The notes below the pieces were generated by a model that was not told the DNA's origin, searched no databases, and was given only the letters and a program-made list of their open reading frames with translations. A stretch of DNA of 6,184 nucleotides from contig PLEA01000412.1 in assembly GCA_003136335.1 (NCBI GenBank), positions 1 through 6,184 on the forward strand. Direction: 5' to 3'. This document shows, in pieces, positions 1-5,110 of this stretch. Each line of letters begins with the position of its first letter. Positions within the stretch are counted from its first letter, which is position 1. The stretch is from Acidobacteriaceae bacterium. Its GTDB lineage: Bacteria > Acidobacteriota > Terriglobia > Terriglobales > SbA1. A program made the translations under genes and the position numbers.

Positions 1-140
1 TGGTTAGGATAGAAGCGTCGAATGCCGCTGTCAAACGTTGGGGCGCGCGAAAGGCCGGTCTCCATTTATTTCCTAAACGATTTTCTGCATCGTGCGGGGG
101 TCGCTTGCATCCCTTCTGGGGCACGGCAATTCATTTTCTT

Positions 141-145
141 GGGGA
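141..145 (+). promoter_or_regulatory. Ribosome binding site that selects the phzF-like start
   Basis: GGGGA lies five bases before the ATG at 151. It is a partial, wobble-type match to the Shine-Dalgarno sequence, but no better one precedes the in-frame ATG at 22 or the one at 178. With the homology boundary it favours 151 as the start. Confidence 0.45.
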
Positions 146-150
146 TATTC

Positions 151-1056
151 ATGGGCAAACAGACGCGCCGGCTGGCTATGGCGCAATGGGATGTGTTCAC
201 GTCCAAGCCGCTGGAGGGAAATTCTCTGGCGGTATTTTTTGACGCGCGCGGAGTCAGCGACACCGAGATGCAGTCGATCGCGAAAGAGATGAATCTCTCG
301 GAGACGACTTTCATTTGTCCCTGCGATGCGGAAACGGAGCGCGAGCGCGGCGTGCGGGTGAGAATTTTTACCGTGCAGGAAGAACTACCCTTTGCGGGCC
401 ACCCTACGCTGGGCACAGCGTTCGCGCTGCGTGGGGAATCCGGCTCGCAGGAAGTCACGCTCGATCTGAACATAGGAAAGGTGCCCGTACGATTTGAGGA
501 GACGACCGGGCATGAGACGTTTGGGGAGATGACGCAGATCGATCCGGAGTTTGGAATGCAGCATGAGCGCGAAGCGGTCGCGCGCGCTACCGGATTGGGC
601 GTGGAAGATTTCGATCCGTCGCTGCCGATCGAAACAGTGTCGACGGGAGTCCCGTTCACTGTGACTCCACTGAGATCCCTGGCGGTGATCCAGAAAATGC
701 GGGTTGACCCGAGCCGGGCCAGCGACTACCTAGAGAAAACGGGTGGGAAATTCCTGTATTTCGTGACCCGTGAAACCGTCGATCCAGCGGCCCATTTGCA
801 CGCCCGAATGGTGTTCTACAACGGCGAGGACCCGGCCACGGGTTCGGCGGCCGGATGCACGGCCGCATGGATGGTGGCGCACGGAGTAGCCGAGCCTGAG
901 GAGCGTGTACTCATCGAGCAAGGCCTCGAGATCGAGAGGCCAAGCCGGATTTTTGTGCGCGCGTCACGCCACAACGAGCGTCGCGATAACCGGATAGTTA
1001 ACGTGCGGGTTGGGGGCAACGCAATCGAAGTTATGCGCGGCGAATTTTTTCTCTGA
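151..1056 (+). CDS. PhzF-family isomerase/epimerase-like protein
   Basis: This 301-residue protein belongs to the PhzF (diaminopimelate epimerase-like fold) family, cytoplasmic enzymes that catalyse isomerisations. PhzF itself acts on trans-2,3-dihydro-3-hydroxyanthranilate in phenazine synthesis, but most family members have no known substrate. Residues 14-31 (DVFT..PLEGN.LAVF.D) form the typical opening strand. The MNLSETTF motif places the expected catalytic glutamate at E51. FAGHPTLGTA (81-90) and GEDPATGSAAG (225-235) are the two conserved substrate-pocket loops of the two half-domains, with D227 as the second acidic residue. Length is normal for the family. The frame is open back to an ATG at 22, but residues encoded by 22-150 do not resemble the family. 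ATG 151 has a modest ribosome binding site, and ATG 178 is a possible shorter start. No other phenazine genes are nearby, so a phenazine role is not supported. The true substrate is unknown. Confidence 0.9.
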   Translation: MGKQTRRLAMAQWDVFTSKPLEGNSLAVFFDARGVSDTEMQSIAKEMNLSETTFICPCDAETERERGVRVRIFTVQEELPFAGHPTLGTAFALRGESGSQEVTLDLNIGKVPVRFEETTGHETFGEMTQIDPEFGMQHEREAVARATGLGVEDFDPSLPIETVSTGVPFTVTPLRSLAVIQKMRVDPSRASDYLEKTGGKFLYFVTRETVDPAAHLHARMVFYNGEDPATGSAAGCTAAWMVAHGVAEPEERVLIEQGLEIERPSRIFVRASRHNERRDNRIVNVRVGGNAIEVMRGEFFL

Positions 1057-1258
1057 CGTGCAGTGCGCAAGCTGCCGAAAACACAGAGGCCCGCACCATC
1101 AAAATAAAATCAATGGCCAGAACGTCCCATTAGCATCGGCGGCACTTTACAGTGAGCGCGCTAACCGATAGCATTCATCTCGCTCTGACATTCTTCATAT
1201 TGAGAAAAGCCTCTGTTGGTTTCGCGAGCCGCGTTTGCGGTAGCGCCCGATAGATTGT

Positions 1259-1264
1259 GGAAGG
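1259..1264 (+). promoter_or_regulatory. Ribosome binding site of the response regulator gene
   Basis: GGAAGG lies three bases before the ATG at 1268. The spacing is shorter than ideal, but the match is good and supports this start. Confidence 0.5.
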
Positions 1265-1267
1265 CTG

Positions 1268-1690
1268 ATGAAACCCAAGCGCACGATTCTGTGTGTAGAT
1301 GACAACGAACAGTCTCTTTCCCACCGCAAAATCATGCTGCAAACACGCGGATACCGCGTGGCGAGCTTTTCGCGCGGCGACGAAGCGCTGGCGCGCTTCA
1401 AGCAAGGCGGAATCGACTTGGTGATTGCCGACATGGCAATGCCAGGACTGGACGGACCGCAACTGATCGCCAGGATCAAGGATTTGTCGCCGCACACGCC
1501 CGCCATTCTCATCTCCAGCAAGGTTCGCATTTACGATCACGATTCGCAGGCAGACGTTTTCCTGACCAAGGGGATGTACGCGCCTGTCGATCTGCTGGAA
1601 CGGGTTCGACTCTTGCTGGTGCGAAAACGCGGGCCCAAGCGCATGCAGCCGCGGTCTCCGGAAGTTCCGCGCCAGATCGACGTGGCCTGA
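1268..1690 (+). CDS. Single-domain response regulator (receiver protein)
   Basis: The 140-residue protein is one CheY-like receiver domain with a short tail and no output domain. Key positions are all present: the acidic pair D11/D12 (CVDDN) for Mg2+ binding, phospho-acceptor D55 in IADMAMPGLDG, the conserved hydroxyl residue S83 at the end of strand 4 (AILISS), and K101 (FLTKG) at the end of strand 5. It should therefore be phosphorylated by a histidine kinase and act by protein contact, not by binding DNA through its own effector domain. From about residue 118 the tail is basic and proline-rich (RKRGPKRMQPRSPEVPR) and looks disordered. The stretch between strand 4 and strand 5 (residues 85-96) is polar and unlike the usual alpha-4 helix. 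No kinase gene adjoins it, so the partner is unknown. The gene stands alone: 211 bases separate it from the PhzF-like gene and 104 from the ABC gene. Confidence 0.9.
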   Translation: MKPKRTILCVDDNEQSLSHRKIMLQTRGYRVASFSRGDEALARFKQGGIDLVIADMAMPGLDGPQLIARIKDLSPHTPAILISSKVRIYDHDSQADVFLTKGMYAPVDLLERVRLLLVRKRGPKRMQPRSPEVPRQIDVA

Positions 1691-1723
1691 GTTCCCTCCC
1701 TACCGATTCTCCATCTCCCGGCA

Positions 1724-1745
1724 AAGACGTTGCAAGCAACGTCTT
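1724..1745. repeat. 22-base perfect palindromic element (10-bp arms)
   Basis: The arm AAGACGTTGC (1724-1733) is followed by AA and then its exact reverse complement (1736-1745). Folded as RNA it gives a 9-bp stem with a CAAG tetraloop. It lies 33 bases after the response-regulator stop. No T-run follows, so it is not a classic intrinsic terminator. It could be a dispersed intergenic palindrome, a bidirectional boundary hairpin or a protein-binding site. From memory, similar GACGTTGC...GCAACGTC palindromes recur in intergenic DNA of acidobacteria and cyanobacteria; this could not be checked here. Confidence 0.75.
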
Positions 1746-1794
1746 ACGGATCGGAGCTTCCGCCGCTGGCCTTCGTGTAAGATTCTTAGCAGGC

Positions 1795-2499
1795 ATGGGC
1801 GAAGCATTCATCGAAGCAAAGAACCTGCGGAAGACGTATCACGTAGGGAAAATTGAAGTGGAGGCGCTGCGCGGAATTTCCTTCAGCGTGGAGAAGGGCG
1901 AGTTCGTCAGCGTGGTGGGTCCGTCGGGCAGCGGAAAGTCGACTCTGTTTTATCTTTTGGGCGGGTTGACGCGGGCCGACGGGGGCAGCGTGGTGCTCGA
2001 CGGCGACGACCTGGCCACGCTCTCCGACGCGGAACGAACCCGCATGCGCAAGCGCAAGATCGGCTTTGTGTTCCAGAAGTTTAACCTGCTGCCGACGCTG
2101 GACGCACGTTCGAACATCGCCATCGCTCGGGAAATTTCAGGCAACGGCGATGGGGATCCCGCGCACTTCAACCGCATCACCGACCTTCTCGGTTTGACCA
2201 AGCGGCTGGGACATCGCCCATCGGAACTTTCCGGAGGAGAGCAGCAGCGCGTGGCTTTGGCGCGCGCGCTTATCAACAAGCCTGCGGTCGTGCTGGCGGA
2301 CGAACCGACAGGCAACCTCGATTCCAAGAACTCGGACGTGGTGCTCGGGATGCTGCGGCTGTCGAATCAGGAATTGGGGCAAACCGTGCTGATGATCACG
2401 CATAATCCGGAGGCGGCGAAGTATGGGGACCGCATCATTCACATGCGTGACGGGCAGATTGTGAGACCGGAAGATGACCCGCAGTGGGCGCGGCAGTGA
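1795..2499 (+). CDS. ABC transporter ATP-binding protein, LolD/MacB/FtsE-like
   Basis: This 234-residue protein is a complete ABC ATPase subunit that would sit on the cytoplasmic face of the inner membrane. Visible in order are Walker A GPSGSGKST (42-50), Q-loop Q94 in FVFQKFNLLP, signature LSGGEQQRVALARAL (145-159), Walker B VVLADE (165-170, catalytic E170), D-loop GNLD (173-176) and H-loop H203 in MITHNPE. The FQ.FNLLP.L, LSGGEQQR and DEPTGNLD strings are typical of the MacB/LolD/FtsE group, whose members work with FtsX-like permeases in lipoprotein release, macrolide or peptide efflux, or cell division. Length matches that group. The usual adjacent permease is missing: a receiver protein lies upstream and ribosomal protein S1 downstream. 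Its partner must be elsewhere, so the exact substrate cannot be given. No good Shine-Dalgarno precedes ATG 1795; AGG lies only one base before it. Confidence 0.92.
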   Translation: MGEAFIEAKNLRKTYHVGKIEVEALRGISFSVEKGEFVSVVGPSGSGKSTLFYLLGGLTRADGGSVVLDGDDLATLSDAERTRMRKRKIGFVFQKFNLLPTLDARSNIAIAREISGNGDGDPAHFNRITDLLGLTKRLGHRPSELSGGEQQRVALARALINKPAVVLADEPTGNLDSKNSDVVLGMLRLSNQELGQTVLMITHNPEAAKYGDRIIHMRDGQIVRPEDDPQWARQ

Positions 2500-2500
2500 G

Positions 2501-2512
2501 GGCGCTGGCGCC
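2501..2512. repeat. Short GC-rich inverted repeat just after the ABC gene
   Basis: GGCGC, a TG spacer and GCGCC begin two bases after the stop at 2499. As RNA this would be a 4-bp GC stem with a CTGG loop. It is the first of four inverted repeats in this gap. Confidence 0.45.
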
Positions 2513-2523
2513 TCGCCTTGCTC

Positions 2524-2544
2524 CTTGGGAGCTCCCAAGCTTTT
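2524..2544 (+). terminator. Possible weak terminator: 16-base palindrome plus four T
   Basis: CTTGGGAG is followed directly by its reverse complement CTCCCAAG (2524-2539), then C and TTTT (2541-2544). The hairpin has about six stable pairs around an AGCT loop. The T-tract is short and displaced by one C, so efficiency is doubtful. Position, 25 bases after the ABC gene, fits a terminator. Confidence 0.4.
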
Positions 2545-2560
2545 GCGCGAGCTTCAGCGC

Positions 2561-2602
2561 GGCGGGCGAGGGCGCCCGCCGGACAGCCGCCGGGACGGCG
2601 GC
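2561..2602. repeat. Tandem GC-rich hairpins (REP-like element)
   Basis: Two adjacent inverted repeats are visible. GGCGGGCG (2561-2568) pairs with CGCCCGCC (2573-2580) across an AGGG loop. GCCGCC (2586-2591) pairs with GGCGGC (2597-2602) across GGGAC. The second unit, a GC arm around a CGGGACGG-like core, resembles from memory a dispersed intergenic element of acidobacterial genomes; that needs a genome count. The pair sits between the ABC gene and the possible S1 promoter. Confidence 0.6.
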
Positions 2603-2614
2603 GCTGCTCTGCGA

Positions 2615-2623
2615 TGTTATCCT
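2615..2623 (+). promoter_or_regulatory. Possible extended -10 promoter for the S1 gene
   Basis: TG-T-TATCCT fits the extended -10 layout (TGnTATAAT) with four of six hexamer matches. It would start transcription near 2630 and leave a leader of about 30 bases. No -35 box is visible at the right distance, which extended -10 promoters can tolerate. The motif ATCCTAA occurs twice, at 2619-2625 and 2629-2635, exactly ten bases apart. Confidence 0.35.
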
Positions 2624-2660
2624 AAGGAATCCTAACCCCCGTCGAGGGCTGTAACCTTTC

Positions 2661-4343
2661 ATGTCTAATCCTGAAACTCCAGACACCCAAACTGTCTCCG
2701 AGAGCACGGAGTCGTTCGGCGACATTTTGTCTCAGTACCAGAAGAGCCACTCGCGCAAGACGGCAGGCAGCAGGCAACTGCAGGCCACGGTTATTGCGGT
2801 CAACGCAGAATCGGTGTTTTTCGATATCGGATATAAGTCCGAAGGAATCCTGCCGCTGGCGGCCCTGCAAGGCGAACTACTAAAACCCGGGGACAAGTGC
2901 CTGGTCACGGTCAAGGGCCGCGATCTGGATGGCTACTACGAGCTTTCGCGCTTCAAAGTTGAGCGGCCCATGGATTGGACGGGGCTGGAAAAAGCATTTG
3001 CGGATAAAACGACCGTCCTGGGCACGGTGACGGCCGTGATCAAGGGCGGGTTCAGCGTCGACGTTGGGGTGCGAGCGTTCATGCCCGCGTCGCGCAGCGG
3101 AGTTCGCGACGCGGCCGAGATGGAGAAACTGGTGGGGCAGGAAATTCGCTGCCGCATTATTAAGCTCGACGTTACGGATGAAGACGTAGTCGTGGATCGT
3201 CGCGCGATAGCGGAGGAAGAAGAGCGTTCCGCCAAGAACAAATTCTACTCGCAGATCAAGGAAGGGGAGACGCTGAGTGGGATGGTGCGGAGCCTTACCG
3301 ATTACGGCGCCTTCGTTGATCTGGGCGGAGTAGATGCGTTGTTGCATGTGAGCGACATCGCGTGGGGGCGCGTTAACAAACCTGCCGACGTGCTCTCGGT
3401 GGGGCAGGTGGTCGAAGTGAAAGTGCTCAAGGTCGCGTCGGATTCCGACAAGCGGCGCATTTCGGTTGGGCTGAAGCAGCTGCAACCGCATCCCTGGGAC
3501 GCGGTCGCGGAAAAGTTCACGGCGGGCGACCGGGTGCGCGGCACGGTCACGCGGCTGGTCGAGTTCGGAGCGTTCGTGGAACTGGAGCCCGGCATCGAGG
3601 GCTTGATTCATATTTCAGAGATGTCGTGGACGAAGGGCAAGATCAGGAAGGCTAGCGATGTGGTGACGCAGGGGGGGACGGTCGAGGCCGTAATCCTGCA
3701 AGTGAATGCTGGCGAGCGACGGATCTCGCTCGGGCTTAAGCAGGCATTGGGCGATCCGTGGGTCGATGTGGCAGAGCGCTTTCAGGTGGGCTCGGCGATC
3801 GAAGGGCCGGTCACCAACCTGACGAAGTTCGGCGCCTTCGTGCAGCTTTCGGAAGGAATCGAAGGCATGATTCATGTAAGCGACATCAGCGCGGAGAAGC
3901 GGATCAATCAGCCGCAGGACGTGCTGCGAGTGGGGCAAGTCGTCAAAGCGCAAGTGCTCGCCATTGATCTTGAGAAACGGCAGATGCGGCTGGGCATGAA
4001 GCAACTGGTGCCGACTGGCCTTGACGAATATATTGCTGAGCACAATGAAGGCGATGTAGTCACGGGCCGACTGATCGACGATTCTGGCGGTCACGCGCGG
4101 GTGGAACTGGGCGAAGGCATTCATGCTACGTGCAAGGCGACTGCAGCTGCTCCGGCGAAGGCCGAGGCTGCGAAGGATTCGAAGGCGGATCTTTCTTCGT
4201 TGAGTTCGATGCTGCAGGCGCGCTGGAAAAGCGGCTCTGGCGGCCCCCCGAAGGCAGAGCCGGTCCGCGCGGGACAGGTGCGAAGTTTTCGAATCGTGAA
4301 CCTGGACCGGGCGGCGAAGAAGATTGAGCTGGAGTTCGCATAG
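2661..4343 (+). CDS. rpsA: 30S ribosomal protein S1 (six S1/OB-fold repeats)
   Basis: The 560-residue protein carries six S1 RNA-binding repeats, like E. coli S1 (557 residues), and should help the 30S subunit capture mRNA. Approximate repeats are 38-98, 116-183, 201-273, 288-361, 376-448 and a divergent sixth at 463-560. Repeats 3-5 are the clearest: DYGAFVDLGGVDALLHVSDI, EFGAFVELEPGIEGLIHISEM and KFGAFVQLSEGIEGMIHVSDI, each ending in (I/M)(S/R)(V/L)G(L/M)KQ. Repeats 1 and 2 (FFDIGYKSEGILPL; GGFSVDVGVRAFMP) match the 30S-anchoring pair of S1 proteins. Repeat 6 starts normally (GDVVTGRLIDD...ARVELGEGI) but is broken after about 492 by an Ala/Lys/Ser-rich segment; closing strands return at 538-560 (GQVRSFRIVNLDRAAKKIELEF). 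The N-terminal 35 residues are polar and probably flexible. ATG 2661 has only a distant GAGGG (2644-2648) as Shine-Dalgarno, 12 bases away. A paralogous S1-domain protein is the alternative reading. Confidence 0.88.
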   Translation: MSNPETPDTQTVSESTESFGDILSQYQKSHSRKTAGSRQLQATVIAVNAESVFFDIGYKSEGILPLAALQGELLKPGDKCLVTVKGRDLDGYYELSRFKVERPMDWTGLEKAFADKTTVLGTVTAVIKGGFSVDVGVRAFMPASRSGVRDAAEMEKLVGQEIRCRIIKLDVTDEDVVVDRRAIAEEEERSAKNKFYSQIKEGETLSGMVRSLTDYGAFVDLGGVDALLHVSDIAWGRVNKPADVLSVGQVVEVKVLKVASDSDKRRISVGLKQLQPHPWDAVAEKFTAGDRVRGTVTRLVEFGAFVELEPGIEGLIHISEMSWTKGKIRKASDVVTQGGTVEAVILQVNAGERRISLGLKQALGDPWVDVAERFQVGSAIEGPVTNLTKFGAFVQLSEGIEGMIHVSDISAEKRINQPQDVLRVGQVVKAQVLAIDLEKRQMRLGMKQLVPTGLDEYIAEHNEGDVVTGRLIDDSGGHARVELGEGIHATCKATAAAPAKAEAAKDSKADLSSLSSMLQARWKSGSGGPPKAEPVRAGQVRSFRIVNLDRAAKKIELEFA

Positions 4344-4402
4344 ACGCGAACAGCGGTAATGCTCGCCTCGCGGTAACCGGTCGCCGGGAAGCGCAAATGC
4401 GG

Positions 4403-4408
4403 TATAAT
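4403..4408 (+). promoter_or_regulatory. Consensus -10 box of the tRNA-Gly promoter
   Basis: TATAAT matches the sigma-70-type -10 box exactly and ends 11 bases before the mature tRNA 5' end, giving a predicted start near 4415 and a leader of about five bases. No recognisable -35 box lies 16-18 bases upstream. Confidence 0.6.
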
Positions 4409-4419
4409 TTTCGGATCGA

Positions 4420-4494
4420 GCGGGAGTAGCTCAGTGGTAGAGCGCGACCTTGCCAAGGTCGATGTCGCGGGTTCGACCCCCGTCTCCCGCTCCA
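4420..4494 (+). tRNA. tRNA-Gly (anticodon GCC), CCA encoded
   Basis: A full cloverleaf folds. The acceptor stem is GCGGGAG (4420-4426) with CTCCCGC (4484-4490). The D-stem is GCTC/GAGC (4429-4432, 4440-4443) and its loop contains GG. The anticodon stem is CGACC/GGTCG (4445-4449, 4457-4461) around loop TTGCCAA, with anticodon GCC at 4452-4454. The T-arm is GCGGG/CCCGT (4467-4471, 4479-4483) around TTCGACC. Discriminator T4491 is followed by an encoded CCA. It reads the GGC and GGT glycine codons. It follows the S1 gene by 76 bases and has its own -10 box. Confidence 0.97.
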
Positions 4495-4514
4495 GACATT
4501 TTCCGGCCAGCTTT

Positions 4515-4519
4515 GGAGG
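4515..4519 (+). promoter_or_regulatory. Ribosome binding site of the small lipoprotein gene
   Basis: A perfect GGAGG lies four bases before ATG 4524. It fixes that start over the frame's earlier ATG at 4434, which falls inside tRNA-Gly. Confidence 0.75.
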
Positions 4520-4523
4520 TTTT

Positions 4524-4916
4524 ATGAAACCTCGGGCCTCCTTTCTTCTGGGTGTTCTGCTCGCGGTAGGAATTGTTCTGCTGGCCTGCGGCGGCAACAA
4601 CCGTTCACTTCAGTCGGTCAGCGTGAGTCCGATTGCGGCCACTTCGCAGGCTCAGTTCACCGCCAAGGGCGTTTACAACCAAATGCCCACCAGCGTCGAC
4701 ATCACGGGCACCACGACCTGGTGCATCGGCTCACCCAGCGGCATGTACGCCTCCGACATTGCGATCGAAGCAGGGGTAAGCGCTGGATTCGCTCAGTGCG
4801 CGTCTGGCTTTTCGGGAACCTTGACCGTGCTGGCAGGACAGGCTGGACCTCCGCCGGGGCTGAATCTTGGATCTCAGCTGAAGCCTTTCGGCGCGGCACA
4901 GCTTTCCTGTCCATGA
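4524..4916 (+). CDS. Small predicted lipoprotein with Big2-like beginning
   Basis: The 130-residue protein starts with a lipoprotein signal: basic n-region (MKPR), hydrophobic core FLLGVLLAVGIVLL (7-20) and lipobox LLAC with the acylated cysteine at C22. It should be anchored in a membrane facing the periplasm or cell surface. Residue +2 is glycine, so nothing suggests inner-membrane retention. After the signal, SLQSVSVSPIAAT..AQFTAKGVY (28-51) followed by ITGTTTWCIGS (60-70) resembles the first strands of bacterial Ig-like (Big2) domains, which often occur in strings in acidobacterial surface proteins. Here only one short, degenerate copy is seen. Three further cysteines (C67, C92, C129) could include one disulfide. 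The tail is Gly/Pro-rich (QAGPPPGLNLGSQ). The specific function is unknown. It begins 29 bases after tRNA-Gly with no promoter or terminator visible between them, so it may be read on the same transcript. Confidence 0.8.
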   Translation: MKPRASFLLGVLLAVGIVLLACGGNNRSLQSVSVSPIAATSQAQFTAKGVYNQMPTSVDITGTTTWCIGSPSGMYASDIAIEAGVSAGFAQCASGFSGTLTVLAGQAGPPPGLNLGSQLKPFGAAQLSCP

Positions 4917-4962
4917 TGCTTATCCCTGGCGCTGAGTAGACTTTTTCCGCCAGTAACGCTAC

Positions 4963-4968
4963 TTTAAT
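4963..4968 (+). promoter_or_regulatory. Possible -10 box of the tRNA-Cys promoter
   Basis: TTTAAT matches five of six positions of TATAAT and ends seven bases before the mature tRNA-Cys 5' end, so transcription would start almost at the tRNA itself. No convincing -35 box is seen. Confidence 0.35.
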
Positions 4969-4975
4969 GAGCAGG

Positions 4976-5052
<77 letters not shown>

Positions 5053-5110
5053 CTTTTCTTGAAGTTCCCTGACCGCGTCACCTGCAATTGGCATCCCTCG
5101 ATGGGCCTTG

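Noticed and set aside
22..150. In-frame 5' extension of the PhzF-like gene to ATG 22
   Set aside because: Its 43 residues do not resemble the family N-terminus, and no ribosome binding site precedes ATG 22; the family begins near residue 12 of the 151 start.
66..659. 197-residue open frame on the - strand
   Set aside because: It lies opposite the PhzF-like gene, has Ser/Arg/Pro-rich shadow composition and no recognisable domain.
1216..1238. Possible sigma-54 promoter (TTGG...TTTGC) before the response regulator
   Set aside because: The GG and GC elements are 17 bases apart instead of about 10, so the spacing rule fails.
1175..1540. Two overlapping - strand open frames opposite the response regulator
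   Set aside because: The + strand frame has a complete receiver domain with all catalytic residues; the antisense products resemble nothing.
2880..3611. 243-residue open frame on the - strand
   Set aside because: It mirrors the S1 gene in GC-rich codons; the His/Arg/Asp-rich product is typical of antisense shadows.
3615..4124. 169-residue open frame on the - strand
   Set aside because: It is also an antisense shadow of the S1 repeats, with no domain of its own.
4434..4523. Upstream start of the lipoprotein frame at ATG 4434
   Set aside because: It lies inside tRNA-Gly, while ATG 4524 has GGAGG and opens a lipoprotein signal peptide.
4121..4600. 159-residue - strand frame crossing tRNA-Gly
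   Set aside because: It runs through a certain tRNA gene and over the S1 and lipoprotein coding regions; the ETGVEPATSTLARSRST part is the reverse reading of the tRNA.
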